From contig JADGNL010000069.1 in the NCBI GenBank assembly GCA_017883495.1, positions 1 to 12,580 of the forward strand: DNA of 12,580 bases, written 5' to 3'. Positions 6,476-12,580 of the stretch are shown piece after piece. Numbering within the stretch: position 1 is the first letter of the stretch; every line of letters begins with the position of its first letter. Both the position numbers and the translations under genes were made by a program. The DNA is from Methanomicrobiales archaeon (GTDB taxonomy: Archaea > Halobacteriota > Methanomicrobia > Methanomicrobiales > Methanospirillaceae). The notes beneath the pieces are model-generated. The model ran no database searches and was not told where the DNA came from. It saw nothing but the letters and a program-made list of their open reading frames with translations.

Positions 6476-7728
6476 CCGGGAATCGGCGTTTCGGCGGTCC
6501 CCGTCTCGCCCCTGGCGATGGCCGCCTCGGCGACCTCGCGCATGGTCCGGCTCTGCATCCCCGCGGTCTCGTGGAGGTGCCGGTAATGCTCGAGGACGTC
6601 GCGAAGAAGGGCGAGGTTCGTCTCGGTCTCCCTGCCGAAGTTGTGCGGGTGCCACCAGAGGTGATAGAGGAGCCCGTGCTCGGCCGCGTAGGTCATCTCC
6701 CGCCGAATCCGGCGCATGCGGAGTCGGTCGAACGGAGCCGTCACCCGTTTGCTGGGGTAGAAGAAGCGCGATGCCGGCACGTTCACGGGGAGGGGGCCGC
6801 TGACCTCCGCGGGGTCGTGCACCCGGTACCCCGAGATGTTCACGAACGCGTCCGCGTACCGGATGGCCCGGCGGAAGGTCGTCTCGCCGCCCTCGTTCTT
6901 CTCACGGTAGAGCCAGGTCTGCGTGTTCCGGCGATAGGCCCGGATCCCGCACTCGCGGCAGGCGGCGAGATAGTCGTCGTTGGTCTGGTTCCGCGGGAAG
7001 ACCAGGCTCGAGAGTGCGACCCCGTACTGCGCCGCGGCCCGGCTCGCCGCGGCCAGGTCCGCGCGGAACTCCTCGACCGTCTGCCCCGGCTCGAGGCAGT
7101 AGTAGTGGGAGAAGGTATGGCTCGCGACCTCCTGCCCGTCGTGGCCGAGGACCGCCTCGACGAGCGAGCCCCCGTAGTGGAACGGGTCGTCCTCCTCGGT
7201 CTCCCCCATCTCCGCGAGCTCGGGGTAGGGTGAGAACCGGCCGTCCGCATAGGTCGGCCGCAGCTCCGGGAGCCCGGCGAGAAGGCTCTCCCGGTCCCGG
7301 TAGAAGAGGAGCCCGACGAAGGCCCAGGTGGCGCGGATGCCGAACTCGTCGAAGAGGGCGAGGAGGCGCGGGACAACGAGCCGGTCCCCGACCAGGTTCT
7401 CGCGGTACGCGTCGAGGGTCCGCTTGTCGCGCACGCCCCAGTAGAGCTCGCAGTCGAGCGAGATGACGAAGGTTCCCGTGGATTCTCGCGCCGCCGTCGT
7501 GGGGGGAGGGACTTCGCCGTCCGTCGGAGGACGCCACGGAGTCGCGGAAGGGGCAGCGGGAACCGGGGACGGACGGAGCGGCATGAGAAGGCGGACCGGG
7601 CACCGGGTGTTAGCAAAGCGCCCGATCACATACCGTCCGATGGCCCCGGTCATAAAATCGCCAGACGTCTCCGGGAGTCGCGACATCGTCCAGCGATCTG
7701 GAGAGCTCGCCGGCTCATTGGGTGTCAT
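6472..7728 (-). CDS. Polysaccharide deacetylase (NodB-homology domain) protein
   Basis: Up to 418 residues. The NodB-type fold begins near residue 85 with TFVISLDCELYWGVRDK, where Asp92 and Glu94 take the place of the common DD motif. A metal-binding SHTFSH motif gives His204 and His208, followed by FPRNQTN (244-250) and a C-terminal WWHPHNF (358-364). The family removes N- or O-acetyl groups from sugars with a metal ion. The SLDxExxWG form is known from deacetylases acting on cell-surface polysaccharide precursors, but the substrate here is unknown. There is no signal peptide, so it probably acts in the cytoplasm. The start is unsettled: ATG codons at 7728, 7686, 7653 and 7584 are all in frame, none has a clear ribosome binding site, and the first 80 residues are Pro-rich and unconserved in appearance, so the true protein may begin at 7653 or 7584. 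It follows the two-cohesin gene by 44 bases. Confidence 0.87.
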   Translation of the reverse strand: MTPNEPASSPDRWTMSRLPETSGDFMTGAIGRYVIGRFANTRCPVRLLMPLRPSPVPAAPSATPWRPPTDGEVPPPTTAARESTGTFVISLDCELYWGVRDKRTLDAYRENLVGDRLVVPRLLALFDEFGIRATWAFVGLLFYRDRESLLAGLPELRPTYADGRFSPYPELAEMGETEEDDPFHYGGSLVEAVLGHDGQEVASHTFSHYYCLEPGQTVEEFRADLAAASRAAAQYGVALSSLVFPRNQTNDDYLAACRECGIRAYRRNTQTWLYREKNEGGETTFRRAIRYADAFVNISGYRVHDPAEVSGPLPVNVPASRFFYPSKRVTAPFDRLRMRRIRREMTYAAEHGLLYHLWWHPHNFGRETETNLALLRDVLEHYRHLHETAGMQSRTMREVAEAAIARGETGTAETPIPG

Positions 7729-7759
7729 GGGTGCAGCCGTCCCGGTCGAGATGCTGAAG

Positions 7760-7765
7760 AAAAAA
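7760..7765 (-). terminator. T-run terminator of the two-cohesin gene
   Basis: The minus strand reads TAATATCCCCTTTTTTCTTC, with the T-run starting about 8 nt after the TAA stop. The AT-rich GATAATATCC at 7769-7778 could also serve as TATA box for the deacetylase gene. Confidence 0.45.
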
Positions 7766-7772
7766 GGGGATA

Positions 7773-9254
7773 TTATCGCCGGGTCCGCTGCAGGACGAGC
7801 GCAACGCCCGCGAGCGCGACGATGGCCAGCGCCCCGAAGGGCAATGCCGACTTCGTGGTCGTCGGAACGGTGGTCTGGACGGTCTTCACCGTGGTCTGAG
7901 GCGTGGAGATCGTCGTGTTCAGGGTCAGGACCGGCGTGGGGGTCGCGACCGTCGTGACAGTGGTCGGCGGGAGGGGCGTCGCCGTAGCGGTCTGCGTCGG
8001 CGTGGGCGTCGGGGTTGCGGTCTTGGTCGTGACGCCGGTGTACTCGTCCGTATCGACGTTGCTGGCGCCCACGTAGACCGGGACGGCTGTCACGACCGGG
8101 GCCACAGTCTGGATGGTGCCGATCGGGGCCAGGGTGTCATACGTGACCGACGGGTTGCCGGTCACGGGCGCGAGGGTTGGGACCGCGGCCGCCAGCGGGC
8201 CGGTGGAGAAGCTGCCGCTCTGGGTCGAGGCCGAGGACGAGATGTCCGTGAACTTCGTGAAGTCGTTATTCCAGTACCGGACGTGGTCGACCGAGACGGT
8301 CAGGGGCGTGGTCCCTTCGCGGAGGGCCGTGAAGGTGATGTCGGCCAGGGGATACTTCCCCTGCGGGTAGCCGTTCCGGAAGTCGCCGAGCATGATCCGA
8401 ACATTGCCGTCACTCTTGGAGGCGGCCGTCGTGTTCGCGACGCGGATCGAGGACGATGTGTACTTGAGCATCGACGGGTCGTATTTGATATCGACGTACG
8501 TATCGGAGAAGAGCGGCTCCCACGCGTTGTCGACGACGACCTGGACCGTGCCGATGGCGCCGACCGGGACGTTACCGATCGAGGTGACCGAGAAGACGCC
8601 CGTGTTGAACGGGACCGTCGCGGGGCCCGAGGAGATCGGCGCGGCCGTGACAGGGTTCGCGACCGCACTCGTGGTCACGGCGGAGACCGGGAGCGTGGTC
8701 GGCAGCGGGGTGAAGGTCTGGACGGGTCCCGTCGTCGCGACGGTGGTGACCCCGGTGGTGCCCGTCGTGGTCGGCAGGGCCGTGCCGGTCGCGGTCACGG
8801 CGCCGTTCTTGACGACGGCCTTGCTCAGGATGTCCGCGCCCGTGGTGTCATGGAGGCTGGCGACCTGGATCGTGACCGGGGTGTAGCCCGGGGCGATGAC
8901 CTTGAACTTCATCTCGATGAGCGGGACGTCACCGTTGGCAAAGCCGTTCACCGTGTCGGCCGCCATGACGTTCAGGTTGTGCTTGTTGACGAGGTCCGCA
9001 TTCGTGGTGTGCCCCGCCTTGAACGTGGACGACTCGTACTGGAGAATCTCCCAGTTCCAGTCGACGTAGAGCGAGAGATCGCCCTCGAGGGGCATCAGGT
9101 TGTTGTCGTTTAACAGGGTCAGGGTGACCTCGTCACCGACCTTCGCGTTCTCCACCGCGGGGATATGGAACTTGACCATTCCGCCCGCGCTCGCTGCCGA
9201 GACGCAGCAGAGCGCGAGGAGGAGGAATGCGCAGAGCGCCGTTGCGATCTTCAT
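7773..9254 (-). CDS. Surface protein with two cohesin-like domains, Thr/Pro stalk and PGF-CTERM-like anchor
   Basis: 493 residues from the ATG at 9254. Residues 1-23 (MKIATALCAFLLLALCCVSAASA) form a Sec signal peptide. The first cohesin-like domain spans about 25-155 (VKFHIPAVENAKVGDEVTL, YVDWNWEILQYESS, VIAPGYTPVTI), and a second, diverged one about 215-350 (VFSVTSIGNVPVGAIGTVQV, VDIKYDPSMLKY, LADITFTALREGTTPL). A Thr/Pro stalk with probable glycosylation sites (for example NTT) follows, then an archaeal sorting-type tail: PFG (472-474), a hydrophobic helix, and basic QRTRR at the end. The protein is expected to stand on the cell surface, anchored by the C-terminal helix or by archaeosortase processing. 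Cohesins elsewhere bind dockerins, but none is seen in this window. The first domain and signal peptide are shared with the one-cohesin protein, and the tail with the orphan segment at 2690-3109. Confidence 0.92.
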   Translation of the reverse strand: MKIATALCAFLLLALCCVSAASAGGMVKFHIPAVENAKVGDEVTLTLLNDNNLMPLEGDLSLYVDWNWEILQYESSTFKAGHTTNADLVNKHNLNVMAADTVNGFANGDVPLIEMKFKVIAPGYTPVTIQVASLHDTTGADILSKAVVKNGAVTATGTALPTTTGTTGVTTVATTGPVQTFTPLPTTLPVSAVTTSAVANPVTAAPISSGPATVPFNTGVFSVTSIGNVPVGAIGTVQVVVDNAWEPLFSDTYVDIKYDPSMLKYTSSSIRVANTTAASKSDGNVRIMLGDFRNGYPQGKYPLADITFTALREGTTPLTVSVDHVRYWNNDFTKFTDISSSASTQSGSFSTGPLAAAVPTLAPVTGNPSVTYDTLAPIGTIQTVAPVVTAVPVYVGASNVDTDEYTGVTTKTATPTPTPTQTATATPLPPTTVTTVATPTPVLTLNTTISTPQTTVKTVQTTVPTTTKSALPFGALAIVALAGVALVLQRTRR

Positions 9255-9280
9255 TCTAAAAACGTTGCCGTCCCGGGATG

Positions 9281-9290
9281 ATAATATTTG
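9281..9290 (-). promoter_or_regulatory. TATA box of the two-cohesin gene
   Basis: The minus strand reads CAAATATTAT, centred about 31 nt upstream of the ATG at 9254, with no ribosome binding site before the ATG. Spacing and the nearby GTTGCCG segment on the plus strand match the promoter region of the one-cohesin gene. Confidence 0.6.
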
Positions 9291-9339
9291 GGATGGCTAA
9301 GAGAATTCCCGAACTCTTCCAACGGAGGCTGATTCGAGC

Positions 9340-9452
9340 CGGGATTGGCCGACGACCGGCTGCAACGGCCAGAGCGGTCCGAAGCGTCATTTCGGTCGAG
9401 TCCGCGCCGGGCGAGGGCTCGACCTTCATATTTTCCCTCCCGGCCGCGTGAA
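9340..9452 (+). pseudogene. Fossil of a histidine-kinase 3' end (second copy)
   Basis: The frame reads SVISVESAPGEGSTFIFSLP followed by AA and a TGA at 9449-9451, closely matching the kinase ending WVESTPGEGSTFFFTLPAA. Upstream of about 9383 the kinase similarity fades. The stop codon position is kept relative to the kinase gene. It lies just upstream of, and opposite to, the two-cohesin gene, exactly as the first fossil lies beside the one-cohesin gene. Confidence 0.65.
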
Positions 9453-9660
9453 ACTGTGGATGAATCGGAGGTCCCCGATACATCGACCCGGCCCGGCGCG
9501 GGCCCGCGGACAATCCATTCTTCCCGGCACGACCATACCCGGTTCACCGGTCATCTCTCTTGCGTCGACTTCGCCCATTCCCATTCCCGTCGGTCCTTCC
9601 CATCCCTCGCGATCGCGTATGAACGCGAGATCCTCAGTGTGACATTTCTCGACGCCGGCC
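9453..9660. other. Non-coding stretch without a recognisable gene
   Basis: This stretch lies between the kinase fossil and the first repeated fragment. It is pyrimidine-rich in its middle part (CTCTCTTGCG, CCCATTCCCATTCCC). A frame from about 9608 to 9667 reads AYEREILSVTFLDAG and may be the frameshifted upstream part of the fragment that follows. I see no RNA gene, convincing coding sequence or promoter. Confidence 0.4.
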
Positions 9661-9900
9661 GGGCCGGCCCGGGCTCCTCGGCATCACCGAGCGGCTGGAG
9701 TTCGTCGACGCACCGGGGCACGTCGCGGACCTTGCACGGTACCGGGTGCTGTGCTACACGATGAAGGGCAGCCCGATCGCGATTGCGGTCGACCGGCCGG
9801 TGGAGACAGTCGAGGTCCACCCGCCGTCTGCTAACAGCGTTAACATGGCCGGAGTCACGGTGGAATACCGTCCGCCGCGGCCGCTGCCCGCGGCCTGACG
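9655..9900 (+). pseudogene. Degraded gene fragment, copy 1 of a repeat flanking the toxin-antitoxin pair
   Basis: The frame from 9671 to the TGA at 9896-9898 reads LLGITERLEFVDAPGHVAD, then a segment ending VEVHPPSANSVNMAGVTVEY (75 residues). It has no start codon at a sensible position, and the frame closes upstream at 9620. It matches the fragment at 10610-10879 residue by residue. Many differences between the two copies fall in third codon positions (TTC/TTT, GAC/GAT, GCA/GCG, ATT/ATC), so the ancestor was a protein-coding gene in this frame. I do not recognise the family. Confidence 0.6.
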
Positions 9901-9939
9901 AGGCGCGGACAGCAGCGCACCGGGATGGGGCCCACCGCG

Positions 9940-9948
9940 ACTTTATCA
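9940..9948 (+). promoter_or_regulatory. Candidate TATA box of the toxin-antitoxin pair
   Basis: ACTTTATCA stands in GC-rich surroundings about 33 nt before the antitoxin ATG at 9977, the right distance for an archaeal promoter with a very short leader. Confidence 0.4.
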
Positions 9949-9976
9949 CGTCTGAGGGCGAACCAGACGGTCGACG

Positions 9977-10177
9977 ATGGAGATCCAGTACGTCTACGAT
10001 GCCAATGGCCGGAGGACCGGCGTCATCGTCCCGATCGATCTCTGGGAGCGGACCGTCGGGTCCCTCGAACCGCGCCGCAGGTGCAGGTTCGACGAGGTCT
10101 ACGGCATCTACCGCGACCTCATCCCCGACCCCGACGCGATCGCCTCGGGCCTCCGGGACGAGTGGGAGCGGGGATGA
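9977..10177 (+). CDS. Antitoxin of a VapBC-type toxin-antitoxin pair
   Basis: A 66-residue protein starting MEIQYVYDANGRRTGVIVPI and followed by DLWERTVG, a pattern seen in short antitoxins that pair with PIN toxins (a beta-hairpin with an IPIDLWE-like segment, then a helical toxin-binding tail ending in DEWERG). It should bind and neutralise the PIN toxin encoded next and repress its own promoter, as is usual for type II systems; DNA binding is inferred from family habit, not from a visible motif. Its TGA overlaps the ATG of the toxin gene (ATGA), so the two are translationally coupled. It could belong to several related antitoxin families, so no gene symbol is given. Confidence 0.75.
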   Translation: MEIQYVYDANGRRTGVIVPIDLWERTVGSLEPRRRCRFDEVYGIYRDLIPDPDAIASGLRDEWERG

Positions 10178-10566
10178 GCGACTACCTGGTGGACACGAAC
10201 ATCCTCATCCACGTGCTCGCGGGCGATCTGCCGGCGGGAGCCAGGGCCGTCGTCGAACGCATCATATCGGCTGGCTTCTCAGTCTCCGTCATCACGCGCA
10301 TCGAGTTCCTGGGATGGCGGGGGCACACCGCGGAAGGGTACGAGGCGGCGCGGACGCTCGTCGAGTGCGCACGGCAGTACCTGCTCACGGCCCCGGTTGC
10401 CGACAGGGCGATCTCCCTGAGGCGGTCCTGCGGCGTCTCGCTGCCGGACGCGGTGATAGCGGCTACGGCCCTCGAGTCCGACAGCATCCTCGTCACGAGA
10501 AATGTCCGGGACTTTCGAGGGATCGACGAGCTGCGGGTGATCAACCCCTTCGACGAAACGGGCTGA
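10174..10566 (+). CDS. PIN-domain ribonuclease toxin (VapC type)
   Basis: A 130-residue PIN-domain protein, very probably an endoribonuclease that is held inactive by the antitoxin encoded upstream. The expected acidic residues are present: Asp7 in YLVDTN, Glu44 in TRIEFLGW, Asp92 in LPDAVIAATA and Asp113 in TRNVRDF, so the active site looks intact. VapC toxins cleave tRNA or rRNA, but the target here is unknown. The frame is open upstream to 9925, but the start at 10174 is set by the VapC-like beginning MSDYLVDTNILIHV and the ATGA overlap with the antitoxin. The pair is bracketed by two copies of an unrelated degraded gene fragment, which suggests that this small block was duplicated or inserted. 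Confidence 0.92.
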   Translation: MSDYLVDTNILIHVLAGDLPAGARAVVERIISAGFSVSVITRIEFLGWRGHTAEGYEAARTLVECARQYLLTAPVADRAISLRRSCGVSLPDAVIAATALESDSILVTRNVRDFRGIDELRVINPFDETG

Positions 10567-10599
10567 TACGCCGGCACCGTTCCGGGCCTCCCGGCGGGG

Positions 10600-10879
10600 G
10601 GGCCGGCCGGTGCTGCTCGGGGTCACCGAGCAGCCGGCATTTGTCGATGCGCCGGGGCACTCGGCCGACATCGCCCCTTGCCGGGCTCGGGGGTGTGCGA
10701 TCCGGGGCAACCGGAGCGCCATCGCGATCGACCGGCCGCCGTCGGCCGTCGAGGTCCACCCGCTTTCTGCTAACAGCGTGAACATGGCCTACGTCACGAT
10801 CGAATACGGCCCCCCCGCGGCCATTGCCGCCGGCCTGACGAGATGGGATCCGTCTCTCCGGACGGCCAGGCACCGGTGA
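10600..10879 (+). pseudogene. Degraded gene fragment, copy 2 of a repeat flanking the toxin-antitoxin pair
   Basis: A frame from a GTG at 10610 to the TGA at 10877-10879 (89 residues) reads VLLGVTEQPAFVDAPGHSAD and later VEVHPLSANSVNMAYVTIEY. It matches copy 1 (9655-9900) over its first 75 or so residues. The middle part is more diverged (PCRARGCAIRG in place of RYRVLCYTMKG) and the end runs on because the stop codon of copy 1 is missing. No ribosome binding site precedes the GTG. It may be a relic or a small real gene; the decayed middle favours a relic. The family is not recognised. Confidence 0.55.
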
Positions 10880-10920
10880 TCCCTCATTTTCCCGGCGGGG
10901 CCTTTCCGGGTTCGGCCGGC

Positions 10921-10925
10921 TTTTT
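10921..10925 (+). terminator. T-run following the toxin-antitoxin block
   Basis: A GC-rich stretch with CCGG repeats is followed by TTTTT, a plausible archaeal termination signal separating the toxin-antitoxin block from the next promoter. Confidence 0.3.
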
Positions 10926-10956
10926 GCTCCCGGTCGCCCCCCGAACGATTTCGCAA

Positions 10957-10966
10957 GGTTTATCAG
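10957..10966 (+). promoter_or_regulatory. TATA box upstream of leader copy B
   Basis: GGTTTATCAG stands about 11 nt before the conserved leader. Counting about 25-27 nt downstream places the transcription start near 10986-10990, which is where stem P1 of the leader begins. Confidence 0.45.
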
Positions 10967-10967
10967 A

Positions 10968-11110
10968 TCCGGAGCGAATCTGTGATAATCGCGCGTGGAG
11001 TGACAGACCCTCTTTCAAGGCCAATGGGCCAGGCGCATGCCAATCCTCCGCGCGGGTGAAATTCACGAATGCACAATTGCCGCTTCGTAGCGGAGCGGCC
11101 GGAGGAGATC
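10968..11110 (+). ncRNA. Conserved structured 5' leader, copy B (candidate cis-regulatory RNA)
   Basis: It matches copy A (6243-6385, minus strand), with about ten differences in the first 88 positions. Stems: P1 pairs CGCGC (10990-10994) with GCGCG (11050-11054) and GGAG (10997-11000) with CTCC (11046-11049), leaving a GT bulge; P2 is a GGCC/GGCC hairpin (11019-11030) with loop AATG; P3 is a GGC/GCC hairpin (11032-11041) with loop GCAT; P4 is a CCGCT/AGCGG hairpin (11080-11093) beside the GGAGGA ribosome binding site of the gene at 11111. A further GTGA/TCAC hairpin (11056-11066) is found only in this copy. The loop changes with kept stems support a folded RNA. Conservation also covers the bases between the TATA box and P1. 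Confidence 0.55.
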
Positions 11111-12205
11111 ATGTATCACGCATCACATCCCGAACCCGGGCGCTACCGCACCCTCGCGTCGGCAGCCCTGCTGCTGGCACTCAGCCTGCTTGTCGGAGGC
11201 GCGCAGGCAGTGACCGAACCGATGGACATGGCCGCGCTCTTCCCGGGCGAGGTCGGGATCGATCGCGGCACGGCCGCCGACACGGCCTTTACGGACTCGC
11301 CCATCGCGATCCCGAACGCCGCTGCCGACGGCGAGCCTTTCCAGGTGCCCGCGGACCCGGCCCACGTCTGGGTCGCCGGCGACGTCTTCTCGCTCCACGG
11401 CGTCGACCTGTACCGGTATATCGTCGTGTACACGCGCGACACGGCCGACGGCCTGATCCACGGCTGCTACGAGGTCGACCATGCGGACTCGGGCCGCTAC
11501 GAGGTCTCGCAGTACGTCCACGGCCAGGAGGTCTTCGGCGACACGTTCATCGACGAGCAGGGCGGCCGGTTCCTCGAGAACGTCCCGCTCGGCGAGGTCG
11601 TGATCACGGACGACACGCCGGGGAACGACGGGCAGTCGTACTTCGATATGACCCTCGGCTCGATCTTCGGCGGGGCGAACGCCCCGTCGCCGACGGAGAC
11701 GCCGGAGCCGATCCCGACAGTCGCACACTGGCCGACCCTGGCGCCGACCCACGCCACTCAAGCGCCGACGTCGGCCCCCACCGGGGTGGTCAGCGTGACG
11801 CGGACGCCGGGCATGGAGCCGGCTCCGCCGAGCGATGCCCCCCCGATTCCGATGCCGACCGTTACCCCCGCGGCTGTGCAGACCATCGTGACAGAGCCGT
11901 CCCTGGTGGAGCCGACCGGAACGCCGGGCTTCGTGCCGGGAGCCACCCCGGTTCTCGTCCCGGGGGCCGCGCCGTTCATCGAGCCAACGCCCGACCCCGC
12001 CGTAACGTCCACGCCGTCGCGCGTCTGGGGCAAGCGGTTCGCGACCTGGCAGGCGCCGTCCACAGCCGGCCGCCGCGTCAGCGCGGGAGCCACGCCCGCG
12101 GCGACCGTGATGAGCGGCAGCAGGACGCCGCGGTCGGTCGCGAGTTCCATCCGGATCTACCCGCCGTGGTCGTCATTTGCACGGTCGACGATAGGAACAG
12201 CATGA
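11111..12205 (+). CDS. Secreted Pro/Thr-rich protein of unknown function with conserved N-terminal domain and probable shared C-terminal module
   Basis: 364 residues. The ATG at 11111 is chosen over the in-frame ATG at 11069 because a GGAGGA ribosome binding site ends 4 nt before it and the signal peptide begins soon after. Residues 1-33 form a Sec signal peptide (ALLLALSLLVGGAQA). Residues about 38-188 look like a compact, mostly beta extracellular domain rich in Asp, Val and Tyr (VFSLHGVDLYRYIVVYTRDT, GCYEVDHADSGRYEV); I do not recognise the family. Residues about 190-302 form a Pro/Thr linker, and residues 306-364 resemble the C-terminal module of the cohesin and esterase proteins (GKRFATW at its start, SIRIYPPW near its end), though more weakly. 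There is no C-terminal membrane helix. Its leader is shared with the HEAT-repeat gene, so the two may respond to the same signal. Confidence 0.82.
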   Translation: MYHASHPEPGRYRTLASAALLLALSLLVGGAQAVTEPMDMAALFPGEVGIDRGTAADTAFTDSPIAIPNAAADGEPFQVPADPAHVWVAGDVFSLHGVDLYRYIVVYTRDTADGLIHGCYEVDHADSGRYEVSQYVHGQEVFGDTFIDEQGGRFLENVPLGEVVITDDTPGNDGQSYFDMTLGSIFGGANAPSPTETPEPIPTVAHWPTLAPTHATQAPTSAPTGVVSVTRTPGMEPAPPSDAPPIPMPTVTPAAVQTIVTEPSLVEPTGTPGFVPGATPVLVPGAAPFIEPTPDPAVTSTPSRVWGKRFATWQAPSTAGRRVSAGATPAATVMSGSRTPRSVASSIRIYPPWSSFARSTIGTA

Positions 12206-12580
12206 ATATACCGACTCTCCTGTTGAACCCGGAAGCGTGGTCCGGCCGGGCCCGGGTGATCCCTTGCGGATCCTCCACCCCACGGTCGAGCGGGTCCCGT
12301 CCCTGCCGCCGTCCCCCCGACCCTACCGCGGCCAGCCCGCCACCGGGACCGATCGAGGCGCTCGACACCGGGTTCGGAGCGGAGCGGCGACCAATCGGTT
12401 CATCCTCGAAGAACGGCTCGACCGGCGAATCGACGCCGGAAAGGACGTCTCTGGGGCCGTGCTCGTCGCTCTGATCCTGACCGGCGCATCGCAAAATCGA
12501 AAACGGGGCGGGCATTCCGCGGAGGCAACCTCGTGAGTGGCGCCGCTCGTGCCCCAAAGGGCACCTGCTCTTCGCCGGCC
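12206..12580. other. Stretch at the right edge without a recognisable gene
   Basis: An AT-richer spot (ATGAATATACC at 12202-12212) overlaps the end of the preceding gene and could be a promoter, but nothing convincing follows. A plus-strand frame from 12237 to 12536 has the composition of chance GC-rich open frames, apart from a short helical-looking part (RFILEERLDRRIDAGKDV). I see no RNA gene or repeat. A gene may begin beyond the edge. Confidence 0.4.

Noticed and set aside
8283..9113. 276-residue plus-strand open frame opposite the two-cohesin gene
   Set aside because: Its composition is Arg/Asp/Gly-rich as expected from the reverse of Thr/Val-rich coding sequence; no start signal or domain is visible.
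12425..12470. Possible third kinase-tail fossil (CGAATCGACGCCGG)
   Set aside because: Only about 13 bases resemble the kinase 3' end and the similarity does not extend on either side, so chance is likely.
10843..12474. 543-residue plus-strand open frame
   Set aside because: It is rich in Arg, Ala, Gly and Pro, with no domain, and overlaps in another frame a gene with a signal peptide and ribosome binding site. Long chance frames are common at this GC content.
1..12580. CRISPR arrays, tRNA or rRNA genes, transposases and dockerin repeats
   Set aside because: None was found on either strand by eye; no regularly spaced direct repeats, tRNA-like folds or transposase motifs were seen.

Overview
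The window looks like high-GC chromosomal DNA from a methanogenic archaeon, most likely of the Methanomicrobiales type; this is inferred, as no taxonomic marker gene is present. The reasons are archaeal TATA boxes about 28-31 nt upstream of start codons (leaderless-type promoters), short T-runs after stop codons in place of bacterial hairpin terminators, a PAS/HisKA sensor kinase of a kind common in methanogens, and secreted cohesin-like proteins with long Thr/Pro linkers and a PGF-CTERM-like C-terminal tail.

Layout from left to right: the 3' part of a membrane sensor histidine kinase (+, cut by the window edge); a convergent hexapeptide acetyltransferase (-); an orphan, frameshifted 3' end of a cohesin-protein gene (-); a one-cohesin secreted protein (-); a short fossil of a histidine-kinase 3' end (+); a secreted SGNH/CE3-like esterase (-); a HEAT-repeat protein (-) behind a conserved leader; a NodB-type polysaccharide deacetylase (-); a two-cohesin surface protein (-) with a second kinase fossil beyond its promoter; a degraded gene fragment; a VapBC-type toxin-antitoxin pair (+); a second copy of the same fragment; and a secreted Pro/Thr-rich protein (+) behind a second copy of the conserved leader. 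The last 375 bases hold no convincing gene.

Two themes emerge. The first is the cell surface: four secreted or anchored proteins lie beside three enzymes that could add or remove acetyl groups on carbohydrates (acetyltransferase, CE3-like esterase, polysaccharide deacetylase). The second is duplication and decay: cohesin genes, kinase tails, a fragment repeated on both sides of the toxin-antitoxin pair, and a leader duplicated in front of two unrelated genes.

The strongest candidates for something undescribed are (a) the roughly 140-nt structured leader shared by the HEAT-repeat gene and the secreted Pro/Thr-rich protein gene, whose stems are kept while loops vary, and (b) a C-terminal module of about 60-68 residues, ending near an FVRWYP-like motif, shared by two or probably three otherwise unrelated secreted proteins. 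In one cohesin gene this module appears to have replaced the membrane-anchor end, leaving the old anchor sequence stranded downstream of the new stop codon.
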